A stretch of 64,000 nt of DNA. Origin: JACVRW01 sp963808775 (GTDB lineage: Bacteria; Actinomycetota; Thermoleophilia; Solirubrobacterales; Thermoleophilaceae). Positions 50,246-58,691 of this stretch are shown here, piece by piece. The notes below the pieces were generated by a model, which saw only the letters and a list, made by a program, of their open reading frames with translations, did not search any database and was not told the DNA's origin. Where the stretch lies: contig CAWEGR010000005.1 in NCBI GenBank assembly GCA_963808775.1, positions 186,001 through 250,000 on the forward strand, in the 5' to 3' direction. The translations under genes and the position numbers were made by a program. Numbering within the stretch: position 1 is the stretch's first letter; each line of letters begins with the position of its first letter.

Positions 50246-50914
50246 CTACCCGAGCAGGTCGAGACCGAGCGGCTGGATGTCGCGCTTCAGGCGCGCGTCG
50301 GACGTGTTGCAGGCGTCCGACGGGCTGACCGTCCCGCAGTGCTCGCTGCGGATCTCTTCGTTGCAGAACGTATCCGAGCAGTCCTGCGTGCAGATCTTGG
50401 TCGCCGTCGTCGTCGCGTTACCCGGCCCGCAGCAGGCGCACTTGGCCATGTGGCAGTCGCCGCAGTCTTTTACGCAGCCCAGCGAGAGGCAGAAGGCCTG
50501 CGTCGCCGCCATCGCCGGTGCAGGCGCGGCGATCGAGACGATAAGCGGGAGGCTGGCCGCGGCCGCACCCAGCTTGGCGGTCTTGAACGTGACATCGCGG
50601 CGTGTCATGCCGGGGCTGTCAGGCCCGTGGTCGATCAGGTGGCACTCGTCCAGCTGCTCGAGAGCCCGAGCCACTGTCTCGTCGTCCATGTCGAGCTTGT
50701 GCGCGAGGACTTCCACGCTGGTGTCGCCGTCGGAGGCGCGCCAGACAGCGGCGGCCACGGTTCCGAGCGAGTGCGCGCGGTCGTGAGCCTGGTCGTAGAC
50801 GAGCAGCTCGTCGCCGACTTCCTCGACCAGGAGCTCTTCAGACCGAGCCTTCGGCCTATTCAGTAGGCGGGACGAGGCCCCTGCCACGTCGCGCTTGCGA
50901 TTAATCCAACCCAC
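50246..50914 (-). CDS. PqqD-domain protein fused to Tat-like signal and 12-Cys domain
   Basis: This 222-residue protein starts at GTG 50914 (an AGAAGGGA site lies upstream). Residues about 22-90 form a PqqD-like peptide-binding domain (LLVEEVGDELLVYDQAHDRA, then DGDTSVEVLAHKLD). At residue 103 begins MTRRDVTFKTAKLGAAAASL followed by a hydrophobic stretch and AMAA, a twin-arginine-type export signal placed internally. The exported part carries 12 cysteines (CVKDCGDC, CACCGPG and so on) and no tryptophan, then SDARLKRDIQPLG, the opening of an S74 chaperone domain. The frame stops at 50246 while S74 similarity continues. Fusion of a cytoplasmic chaperone domain to an export signal implies cleavage or a precursor-leader role. 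Confidence 0.78.
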   Translation of the reverse strand: MGWINRKRDVAGASSRLLNRPKARSEELLVEEVGDELLVYDQAHDRAHSLGTVAAAVWRASDGDTSVEVLAHKLDMDDETVARALEQLDECHLIDHGPDSPGMTRRDVTFKTAKLGAAAASLPLIVSIAAPAPAMAATQAFCLSLGCVKDCGDCHMAKCACCGPGNATTTATKICTQDCSDTFCNEEIRSEHCGTVSPSDACNTSDARLKRDIQPLGLDLLG

Positions 50915-51015
50915 GAGATGAGTATCCCTTCTATTCCTGTGGTCGCGGAGCAAAGGCGAGCATATTCCAAGTTCCGCGATAGCGCCAGCAATTTGTCTAA
51001 TCCCTGCAAGCCCGG

Positions 51016-53022
51016 CTAATCCGCGGCCTCCGCGACGGCGCGGGGATTTTCGTAGAGCGCCTGTACAAAAGGGTTGCGAGGGTTGAACTGCAGGGAGCGC
51101 TGGTAGTACCCGCGAGCCGCCTCGAAGCGCCCCTTACGGGCAGCCAGATCACCTAGGAGGGCCCAGGTCAGATGGTCTCTGGGTTCCACCTTGACCGCTT
51201 CCAGCAGCGTGTCGCGCGCATCCCCGTAGCGCCCGAGGCGCGCGTAGGCCGCCGACTTGACGTAGTAGGCGAGGAGCGCGTTCTCGTTGAGGGCGAGCGA
51301 TTCGTTTGCGAGGCGGAGGGACTCGACGGGATCCTCGGCGAGCGTGTCGCGAGCTTCGATCCGGTCCTTGTCCGCCAAGGCGAGCCGCCCGACCGAGTCC
51401 GCCGCGGCCACGGCCGCCACCCCAATCAACGCGACGGTGATGATCCGCGTGGTGATCGCGTTCGATCGCCGCTTCGCCCATGGCGCCACGAGGGCCACGG
51501 CCGCGCAGAGCGCCACGCCCGTGACGCCCGGGATGTTGTGCAGCCAATCGACGCTCGTGTGGGCGAGCCAGGCCGCGAAGGCGCCGCCGGCGGCAACGGC
51601 CACCATTCTGCGCACCGGATTGTCGCGCGCGTGCCTCGATTGTCGCCAGAGGCCGGCGGCGACCGCTCCCACGAACAGGAGCAGGAGTCCGAAGCCCACG
51701 ACCCCGAGCTCGGCGAGCACCTGCATCGGCAGGCTGTGCGGCTGGCGGATGTCCTCGCTCGTGCGCCGCTCCTGGAAGTAGAGGTCGTCGTAGTTGCCGG
51801 CGCCCTGCCCATGGAGCTTCTGGTTCTTGGCCTCGTACCAGGCGACGCGCCAGTAGTCGTAGCGGTAGCCGCCCCCGGAGAGGAAGCGCGTGCCGCCCGG
51901 ATCGTCCACGCGCAGGTTGACGAAGTCGTCGTACTGCTGGTCCAGCTTGTCGACCGGATTGCCGACCGCCACCAGGCTGGCGAGCAGCGCCACGGCCACG
52001 AGCCCCGCGGCGATCAGGCCCTCGCCACGCCGGAACCAGGTCGCCGTGGGGGAGTCGCCCTCGGTCAGCCGGCTGAGCGCCCACTGGGCGACGCCCCAGA
52101 CCACACCCACGACGAGCGCGGCGATCAGGATGCGCTTCGCCGCGAACTCGACGAGCTGCGGGTCGGCCGCCATTCCCTCGGGGACGTTCTCGTAGATGTC
52201 GAGCAGCGGCGCCGAGATGGCCACCACTCCCAGCCCGATCAGTCCCAGCGCGAAGATCCGCCGCGGACGGCCGGGAACGAGCAGCAGCACGATCAGGGCG
52301 GAGGCGGCCGTGGCCGGGATCACGCCGCGCGTCTGGCTCAGGACGAGGAGCGACGCCAGGATCAGCGCGCACCCGGCACCGACCCCCGAGAGAACCCGGC
52401 TGCGCGCCTGCTCCGCCAGCGCGACGCAGGGCCAGAATCCGAGCAGGAAGTACCCGGCCTGGCCGTTCACGTAGCCGAGCGGATCGCGCAGCCGCCCGCC
52501 GAAGAAGAGCGACTCCACGTCGCCGTCGAGCATGCGCAGCACGACCCAGCCGGCGACGGCCAGGATCCCGAGCGCGGCGAAGATGAGCGGTATCCAGCGG
52601 TCGCGCTCGTTGCGAGCGAGCAGCAGGAGCGCCGTGAGCATCGCGGCGTAGAGGCCCCAGCGTCCGGCGGAGACGAGCGCCTGATCGGTGGACTCGGCCC
52701 AGGTCGTGGAGAGCCACGACCACAGCCAGAGGCCGGCGACCCCGGCGACCGCGAGCAGCGGCACGACGCGCGGGCGGGCTGCCGTAACGGCGGCGGCCGC
52801 GAGCGCGAGCGCCGCCATGCCGACGGTGATCGGCCCCCAGACCGTGAGGTCGTAGAAGCCGTCGGCGATCGCGCTGACGCCGGAGCCGAAGCCGAGCAGG
52901 GCGAGGATGGCCGCGGCGAGCCAGTCCCCGAGCGTCAGCTTCGAGGCCGTCTCGGACCGGCGCGACGGCGCCGCGCGGATGACTGTCGGTTGTGTCTCGG
53001 CCGCCTGGCTCGGCTCAGCCAC
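51016..53022 (-). CDS. O-antigen ligase-like membrane protein with C-terminal TPR
   Basis: This 668-residue protein has about 12 helices, with a Wzy_C-type large outer loop (GTRFLSGGGYRYDYWRVAWY, GQGAGNYDDLYFQERR, IRQPHSLPMQVLAELGVVGF) holding the conserved Arg and His typical of O-antigen ligases. A soluble C-terminus has two to three TPR-like repeats (NENALLAYYVKSAAYARLGR, LTWALLGDLAARKGRFEAAR). It should transfer or polymerise lipid-linked glycans outside the membrane. The N-terminus overlaps the glycosidase copy 3 stop by eight bases, so both share a transcript. Confidence 0.88.
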   Translation of the reverse strand: MAEPSQAAETQPTVIRAAPSRRSETASKLTLGDWLAAAILALLGFGSGVSAIADGFYDLTVWGPITVGMAALALAAAAVTAARPRVVPLLAVAGVAGLWLWSWLSTTWAESTDQALVSAGRWGLYAAMLTALLLLARNERDRWIPLIFAALGILAVAGWVVLRMLDGDVESLFFGGRLRDPLGYVNGQAGYFLLGFWPCVALAEQARSRVLSGVGAGCALILASLLVLSQTRGVIPATAASALIVLLLVPGRPRRIFALGLIGLGVVAISAPLLDIYENVPEGMAADPQLVEFAAKRILIAALVVGVVWGVAQWALSRLTEGDSPTATWFRRGEGLIAAGLVAVALLASLVAVGNPVDKLDQQYDDFVNLRVDDPGGTRFLSGGGYRYDYWRVAWYEAKNQKLHGQGAGNYDDLYFQERRTSEDIRQPHSLPMQVLAELGVVGFGLLLLFVGAVAAGLWRQSRHARDNPVRRMVAVAAGGAFAAWLAHTSVDWLHNIPGVTGVALCAAVALVAPWAKRRSNAITTRIITVALIGVAAVAAADSVGRLALADKDRIEARDTLAEDPVESLRLANESLALNENALLAYYVKSAAYARLGRYGDARDTLLEAVKVEPRDHLTWALLGDLAARKGRFEAARGYYQRSLQFNPRNPFVQALYENPRAVAEAAD

Positions 53023-54126
53023 GCTTGTAGGCCCTGTAGGCCGGCTTCTTCTTGCCCTTGTAGGTCAAGAGTCCCCTGTTGACCTCGTCGCCCCTGCCAT
53101 TCGGGGGGTCATCGTAAAGGGCGTACCAGCCGAGGGTGTAGATGCGCGACCAGCGCCGCGAGATCCGCAGAGCGTCGGTGAGCCAGCTCGCGGCCGTGCG
53201 ACGCGTGACCCAGAAGTTGAACTCGTGGTTCTCGTGGTCCGTCGGCCAGAACAGCTCGGACAGGAAGAACTTCAGGTGGCGCTTCCCGCGCGGGCGCGCG
53301 AGGTGCCGGTCCACCCAGCGGCCGAGCAGGTCGAGGTCCGAGAAGTCCGCGAAGCCGTGCCCCAGCGGCGGCCGGTTCAGGAGCGGGCGGCGCGAGCTGA
53401 ACGGGTTGTGCCCGTACAGGTCCATGCGCGGCGGCTTGCCGTTCGGCAGCTTCAGGTTCCTGACCCAGTTGAGCGAGCGACACGTCGCCGGTCGTGAACG
53501 AGTTTCCGCCGATCACGACGGTTGCGCCCCGAGCGCTGCTTGAGTGCGCCGTAGGCGGCGTCGAGGATGCGGGCGTAGGTGTGCGGGCCCTTCTTCATCT
53601 TCCTCGTGAGCGGGCGGTCGCGCTTCTCGAGCATGAGCGGCTTGAAGTTCACACGGCGGGTCGGCTCGCTCCAGATCATCCACAGGTGGACGGACGGGTA
53701 GCGCCGCGAGGCGGCATAGGCGAAGTCGGCGAAGTCGGAGGGCTTCTTCGGCGCCCAGTTCGGCGCACGGCCTCCGTTCGCCCAACCGGGGGCGTCCGTG
53801 ATCACGAGCGAGGTGCGGATTCCCGAGCGGCGACCCGCGGCGATCGCGTCGTCGAGGTCGGCGGGCCAGCTGTACGCGGGATCCGAGGGATCGCGCGGGT
53901 TCTCCGGCCGAGTGGGCGCAACCGCCCACCAATTGATGCGGTTCTGCCAGATCCCCACGCCGAGATCCCGGTAGATCGGGAACTGCGACTTTCCGTCGAC
54001 CGTGGCCGGCCCCCAGATCGCCTTCTTCTGCGACGGGGCGGCGTCGGCGGGGCCCGCGAAGGCGAGCAGGAGCACCGCGAGCAGCGCTGAGAGTCCGAGA
54101 AGTCTGTTCAGTGGCGAGCCCGTCAT
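53015..54126 (-). CDS. Secreted cellulase-like glycosidase (copy 3, frameshifted)
   Basis: This protein of about 369 residues has a signal peptide (MTGSPLNRLLGLSALLAVLL) and a body with GVGIWQNRINWWAVAPTRPE, ITDAPGWANGGRAPNW, HLWMIWSEPTRRVNFKP, and after two breaks near 53525 and 53465, RMDLYGHNPFSSRRPLLN and KFFLSELFWPTD. It ends GLLTYKGKKKPAYRAYKRG, like copies 1 and 2. The acid/base residue sits in WSEP instead of WNEP, and SELFW takes the place of TEVGW. It is the most divergent copy. It is coupled to the O-antigen ligase gene and divergent from the small anchored protein at 54149. Confidence 0.8.
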
Positions 54127-54148
54127 GCCTTCCCTACTCTGAAAGAAC

Positions 54149-54631
54149 ATGTCGACCTCGAAAGTCTCGCTCGCCTGTCTGACCACGATCGCGGCACTCG
54201 CCGCGCCCGCCACGGCGGGAGCGCAGATCGATCCGGGCGTGAACTACGACTCGGGCAGCCCGGCCGGCAAGGAGTACGCCATTCCGCTCGTCGAGGGCCG
54301 CTCCGAGGGCGCGGGCACCGAGGACCAGCAGGCCGGAGCGAACGTGCCGTTCGGAGTCGGCATCGATCCGCCGGCCGGTGGCGACGGCGTGAACGCCGAC
54401 GGGGGCGCCAACGGCGGCGGCTCGCAAGGAGCCGGAGCCGACGCTCCGCAGGGCGGCCAGCCCGGCGAGACCTCGGCCGCGCTGAACGCTCGCATCGCGG
54501 AGGCGGAGACGCCCCCCGGCACGGCAGGGCCGACCTTCCTCCTGGCGCTCGCAGTGCTGCTGCCGGCGGCCGCGCTCGCCCTTCTGCTTCGGAATCGCGG
54601 GCAAGTCAGCCGGACCGGAAGAGCTGCTTGA
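54149..54631 (+). CDS. Small secreted Gly-rich protein with C-terminal membrane anchor
   Basis: This 160-residue protein has a signal peptide (MSTSKVSLACLTTIAALAAP) and an extracytoplasmic part beginning AQIDPGVNYDSGSPAGKEYA. A Gly/Ala/Asn-rich linker (DGVNADGGANGGGSQGAGAD) follows, then a hydrophobic segment FLLALAVLLPAAALALLL and a basic tail RNRGQVSRTG. The layout matches 40608-40997. It lies 22 bases from the divergent glycosidase copy 3. Its end overlaps the BY-kinase gene by 26 bases. Possibly a surface anchor or scaffold; no family recognised. Confidence 0.7.
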   Translation: MSTSKVSLACLTTIAALAAPATAGAQIDPGVNYDSGSPAGKEYAIPLVEGRSEGAGTEDQQAGANVPFGVGIDPPAGGDGVNADGGANGGGSQGAGADAPQGGQPGETSAALNARIAEAETPPGTAGPTFLLALAVLLPAAALALLLRNRGQVSRTGRAA

Positions 54632-56210
54632 CGCGTCGCGTGACCGCGTTGCCCTGACGTCCCCCGGACGCCGCGAGCAGGTGCGGATCCACGGCGGACG
54701 GCTGACGCGTTTCGCCGTAGCCGTACCCGTAGCTGTCGGCGGCCTGCTTGCCACCGGTCGAGACCATTCCGAGTACCCGCCCACCGGCGCTTGCGACCAC
54801 CTGGATGCCGCGACTGATCGCCTCGCGCGGGGTCTGCTCGAGACGCGCGACGCCCACGATGCCGGCAACCTGGTCGAACAGCGGGAAGGCGTCCGAGACG
54901 ACCAGCACGGGCGCGCTGTCGATCAGCACCAGGTCTGACATCTCGCAGAGCTCGGCGAGCACGGTCGACATCCGGGCCGACCCGAGCATCTCCGACGGAT
55001 TCGGCGGGATCGATCCGCCCGGAAGCACGCGCAGGTTCGAGCCGAACGGCTCAATCTCGCTGAGCGCGTCTTCGATCCCGCAGGTGCCGGAGATGACCTC
55101 GCTCAGCCCGGGCGCAAGCGGAGCGCCCATGCGGATGCCCGCCTGCGGGCTGCGCAGATCGGCGTCCACGAGGATGACCTGCTTGCCGGAACGCGCGTAG
55201 GCAACCGCAAGGTTCGTCGCCACGCTCGTCTTCCCGTCGCCCTTGAGAGGGCTGATGACGAGCAGGCTCGAGAGCCGTTGGTCCACGTTGAAGTACGTGA
55301 GGCTGTCTCGCAGCGTCTGGAAGACGATCGGCAGCTGCGGGTCCGGCACCGAGCCCGGGAAGGCGCTGCTCGGGACCTGCGCGAGCAGGGGCGTGCCGGT
55401 CAGCCTCTCCATGTCGCGAGAGTCGTGCAGACGCCGGTCGAGTCGCTCTGCAAGGGCGACCGCACCGGCCGCCACGAGCAGCGCGATCACGAAGCCGAGG
55501 ATCGCGTTGCGCTTGGGGTTTGGCGAAACCGGCGCGGAGGGCGTTCGCGCGGGCTCGACGATCTGGGTGTTCTGCGCCTGCGCCGCACGGAGCGCGCGAA
55601 GGCCCTGAAGACGCTCGGAGAGCTGCGTCCGCTGGAGCTCGTCGCGAGGCGGGAAGCTTCGCGAGCTCCTTCTCGACGTTCTGAGATCGACGCGTCGACG
55701 CGCCGGACGCCGGCCTGCTCGCGGGTCACGCGAAGCGCTCGCGCGACCGTGTTGGCGATCTCGGCGGCCCGCGGCTCCGTTACCGGAGGTCGCGGTGATC
55801 GTGATGAAGCCCGTGTCCTCGTTGTCGGTCGCGTTGATCGCGCCCGCGGAGCGAGCCCTCCGGCTCGCCCATGCAGCCTGGCCGCCTCGTCCGCGACGCC
55901 GCTCGTGCTCGACGAGTGCGGCGATCTTCGCCGTGTTGGCGTCGCCCGAGGGCAGGCTCTCGTCGACGTAGAGACCCGCATCCGTGGCGGTGGACTGAAC
56001 CTGGATCGATGTGCTCGCCTGATAGGTCTTCGTGAGGCGATCGCTGTAGACGTAGATCGCTGCCGGGATGAGAATCAGGCAGAGCAGGATCAGCCACTTC
56101 CTGCGCCAGAGGATCCGGAAGAAATCGCGCGGATCCGAATCCGCTTTGTGTTCTTCCGCGGCCATCGGGCCAGTATAGGAAGAGTCTGCCGTGTTGCTGA
56201 GCGTCTTCAT
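54606..56210 (-). CDS. Polysaccharide co-polymerase / bacterial tyrosine kinase (Wzz-BY-kinase)
   Basis: This 534-residue protein has an N-terminal Wzz part (DPRDFFRILWRRKWLILLCL) and a second helix AILGFVIALLVAAGAVALAE near residue 245. The cytoplasmic BY-kinase domain has Walker A SPLKGDGKTSVATNLA near residue 335, Walker A' VILVDADLRSPQ and Walker B LVLIDSAP. A C-terminal tyrosine cluster (DSYGYGYGETRQ) is the usual autophosphorylation tail. Residues about 108-195 are garbled by compensating indels between 55640 and 55900, because the intended sequence continues in a neighbouring frame. The ATG at 56210 overlaps the upstream membrane-protein stop (ATGA). It regulates chain length and export of the polymer. 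Confidence 0.88.
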   Translation of the reverse strand: MKTLSNTADSSYTGPMAAEEHKADSDPRDFFRILWRRKWLILLCLILIPAAIYVYSDRLTKTYQASTSIQVQSTATDAGLYVDESLPSGDANTAKIAALVEHERRRGRGGQAAWASRRARSAGAINATDNEDTGFITITATSGNGAAGRRDRQHGRASASRDPRAGRRPARRRVDLRTSRRSSRSFPPRDELQRTQLSERLQGLRALRAAQAQNTQIVEPARTPSAPVSPNPKRNAILGFVIALLVAAGAVALAERLDRRLHDSRDMERLTGTPLLAQVPSSAFPGSVPDPQLPIVFQTLRDSLTYFNVDQRLSSLLVISPLKGDGKTSVATNLAVAYARSGKQVILVDADLRSPQAGIRMGAPLAPGLSEVISGTCGIEDALSEIEPFGSNLRVLPGGSIPPNPSEMLGSARMSTVLAELCEMSDLVLIDSAPVLVVSDAFPLFDQVAGIVGVARLEQTPREAISRGIQVVASAGGRVLGMVSTGGKQAADSYGYGYGETRQPSAVDPHLLAASGGRQGNAVTRRVKQLFRSG

Positions 56211-57444
56211 GTTGCGGTCCTAGTCCGGTTGACGGGTCCGAGGCCGGGACGTGCGGGCACCCTCGCCAGGCCCTCCTGCTCCTGCCGTCTCTGAGCGAGC
56301 AGGACGATGACGAGACAACCGCCAAGGCCCACGAGATGGGTCCGGTAGCGGTATGCCGTGCCGGCGTTGCCGGCGCTGATCGCGTAGGCGACCAGCATGA
56401 AGGCCGCGGGATAGATGAGCGGGGCGGCAAGCGGCATGAGCGCCCTTCGATTGCGCGCCATGGCGACCGCGAGGAGGGCCAGGCACGCGAGGACGACGAG
56501 CGTGCCGATCGCGCCGAGCTGCTGGCTCGTGTTCGCCGTCTGCCAGAGGTAGGGACGGAAGATGACGTCCCGGATGCGCTTCGGCAGGTTGACGATCAGG
56601 TTCCCGCGGGTCGAGTAATCGACCCGCTCGAGCGACAGGTTGGCGCCGTCGGTCACGTTCGCGTCCTGTGACTGCTGCAGCTCCTCGAGCTTCTCGTCAG
56701 AGGACTCGGCAAGCGCGAGCGGGATGAAGGCGGCGATCAGCGACCACGCAGGTGGCCGTCAGCGCGATCGACTGCAGGCCGCGCTGGCGCGTGAGGGAGG
56801 CGTGCAGCACCACCGCCGCGGCCGCTGCGGTCAGGAACCAGCCCACGTACGGGCGGGTCGCCACGGCGATGAGGCAGCCCACGATCATGGGGAGCAGCGC
56901 CAGCAGCTTGCCCCGCTTCCAGAGGACGGCGCCGCCGTAGACCACGAGGCCCTCGGCGAGGTACATGAGCGGCTCCTTGTGGAGCATGCTCGAGAAGAAG
57001 ATGCTCGCCGGCTCCAGGGCGAGCAGCCAGGCGGCGATGCGAGCGGGCCGCGGGCCGGCGAGCTCGTAGACGGCCGCAGCGAGGAGCAGGATGCCGATCG
57101 TCGAGAACAGCACCATCTCGCCGCGCAGCATGAGCTCGGGGGGAGCGAGGTCGAAGATGCGGTAGTGCAGCGAGAAGAGGAAGGTGTGCAGCTCGGACGT
57201 GAGGTACTCCGTCGAGTCGGCAGCCGCTGATCGGCAGGAGCGACACCTCCTCGGCGCGGCGCAGGAACTCGAGCTCGTCGCCACCCCGCAGGTCCCGCGC
57301 GAACGCGAGCTGGCCGAGGCCGATCGCCGCCAGCACGCGCAGGCCGAAAGCGACCGCGATCGGGATGCCGATGTCGAGGTCCGGCCGCGACCGCTTCATC
57401 CAGCGCACGAGTGCGAACAGCGCGTAGCACGCGCCGATGAGCAC
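56207..57444 (-). CDS. Polytopic membrane protein of the polysaccharide locus (two frameshifts)
   Basis: This protein of about 410 residues, probably with 9-10 helices, is spread over three frames: GACYALFALVRWMKRSRPDL and ARDLRGGDELEFLRRAEEVS first. After a break near 57220, SELHTFLFSLHYRIFDLAPP, RIAAWLLALEPASIFFSSML and HKEPLMYLAEGLVVYGGAVL follow. After a break near 56740, DYSTRGNLIVNLPKRIRDVI and NAGTAYRYRTHLVGLGGCLV complete it. LEPASIFFSSMLHKEPL resembles the loop of GT39-like or Wzy-like proteins. Precise family not recognised. It is coupled to the BY-kinase start, so a role in polymer assembly is likely. Confidence 0.68.
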
Positions 57445-57552
57445 GATGAGCGCGGTCAGCAGCTCGAAGAGTTCCTGATCAGAGAGAGTTCCACGACGTG
57501 TTTCGGGGTCCGGGCGTCCCTGCCCGGCGCTCCCTGCCTATCTCCAAGGTAG

Positions 57553-57582
57553 CCCGAATTCGCTCTACGTCAACGATTCGGG
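57553..57582 (-). terminator. Possible hairpin terminator after a glycosyltransferase gene
   Basis: CCCGAATTCG and CGATTCGGG form a 9-bp stem with one bulged base around an 11-base loop, lying 30 bases beyond the stop of the glycosyltransferase (57612) on the same strand. No T-tract is seen. It could end that transcript before the membrane protein/BY-kinase operon. Confidence 0.35.
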
Positions 57583-57611
57583 CGCGGGATGCACGCCTTC
57601 CGCCGCCCGAT

Positions 57612-58691
57612 TCAGCAGCTTCCAGGTAGCGAGACTGCCTGGGATCGGACGGAGTAGCTCTCCTCGACCGTGGCCTCGCGCCCGCCTCCCGAGACGCGCC
57701 GAAGCTCGGGCGATTCGACCAGCGCGCTCAGCTTCGTCGAACCACTCGTCGGCTCCGCAGCGAGAAAGCCGTTCTCGCCGTCATCGATGATGCTGAGTTG
57801 ACGCCCACGGGTGACATCACGGTTGGGATCTCGAGCGCCATGTACTGCAGGCCCTTGAGTCCGCACTTGCCGCGCGCCCATTCGTCATCGGGCAGCGGCA
57901 TGACGCCGATGTCGAAACGCGAGAGGTCGCGCACCTCGGTCTCGGCGTCCCAGTCACGACCGCTGGATGCCGAGGCTCGGCTCCGGTAGTCGAGCGCTCC
58001 GATCACCTCGAAGCGAATCCCGTCCCCATAGCGTTCGCGGAGACGGCGCAGCACCGGCAGAACGAGGTCGAAGTGCTGGATGGTCGCGGTGCTGCCGCTC
58101 CAACCGATGCAGACCGGACCATCGTCGGGCGGACGCTCGTCTCGGACATAGGCGGAGGTGTCGATCGTGGTCGGAATGATCTCGACACGACGAGCTGAAC
58201 TGGCGCGCGCAATCGGCGAGATAGTCGTTCCCGGCGATGACCAGATCCGCGATCTGGATCAGGTCGGCGGTCTTGGAGGGACGCTTGAGCACCGACAGGC
58301 GGCGGTTCGCCTCCGAGGCGTTGTGGAGCCAGATCGCGTCATCGAAGTCGAAGACGAGCCGGGCTGAGGAGCGCTCACGGTCGCTCGAACCAGTCGACTC
58401 CCGAGCAGCAGCGCCTCTCGCTGCACGAACACCAGGTCGTAGCGGCCAAGCTCGCCCGCCTGCTTCAGTCGACGCGCGATGCCCCGCGCGGCTATGCCAG
58501 CCTTGCGGAGAGAGACCCCTCCGCCGTAGATGGCGCGCGGTCCTGCGGCCGCAGAACTGGCGCGAATGTCGTGCGGATGCCGTGCCGGCTGAGGTGGTCG
58601 AGTACTGCTCGTACCGGAAGCGCTGACTCGGCACTCGCCCGGGTGGGTGTACGGACGCGAAAAGCAGCTCGAGAGGTCTGTTCGCGCTCAC
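57612..58691 (-). CDS. Glycosyltransferase, GT-B fold, group 1-like (frameshifted)
   Basis: This protein of about 358 residues begins at GTG 58691 (SANRPLELLFASVHPPGRVP, SQRFRYEQY). It carries RLVFDFDDAIWLHNASEANR and ADLIQIADLVIAGNDYLADC. After breaks near 58200 and 58060 it continues with FEVIGALDYRSRASASSGRD, FDIGVMPLPDDEWARGKCGL and KGLQYMALEIPTVMSPVGVN. A last break near 57780 leads to DDGENGFLA. The KGLQYMALEIPTVMSPVGVN and NGFLA parts are the donor-binding end of GT4-like enzymes. The start overlaps the epimerase stop (GTGA). Sugar specificity unknown. Confidence 0.78.

Noticed and set aside
49744..50914. Tail-fibre annotation implying a prophage
   Set aside because: S74 domains are common on phage fibres, but no capsid, terminase, integrase or lysis gene is near; the domain is fused to a PqqD/Cys-rich bacterial protein.
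50246..50914. Methylamine dehydrogenase light chain (MauA)
   Set aside because: The protein has 12 cysteines and a Tat-like signal and lies near a MauE-MauD fusion, but it has no tryptophan for the TTQ cofactor in that region and no heavy-chain gene is nearby.
46767..50914. Typical lasso-peptide cluster
   Set aside because: The kinase, nucleotidyltransferase and PqqD parts are present, but there is no B2 leader peptidase, no adjacent B1/AsnB cyclase and no short precursor; the AsnB-like gene is 11 kb away among sugar genes.
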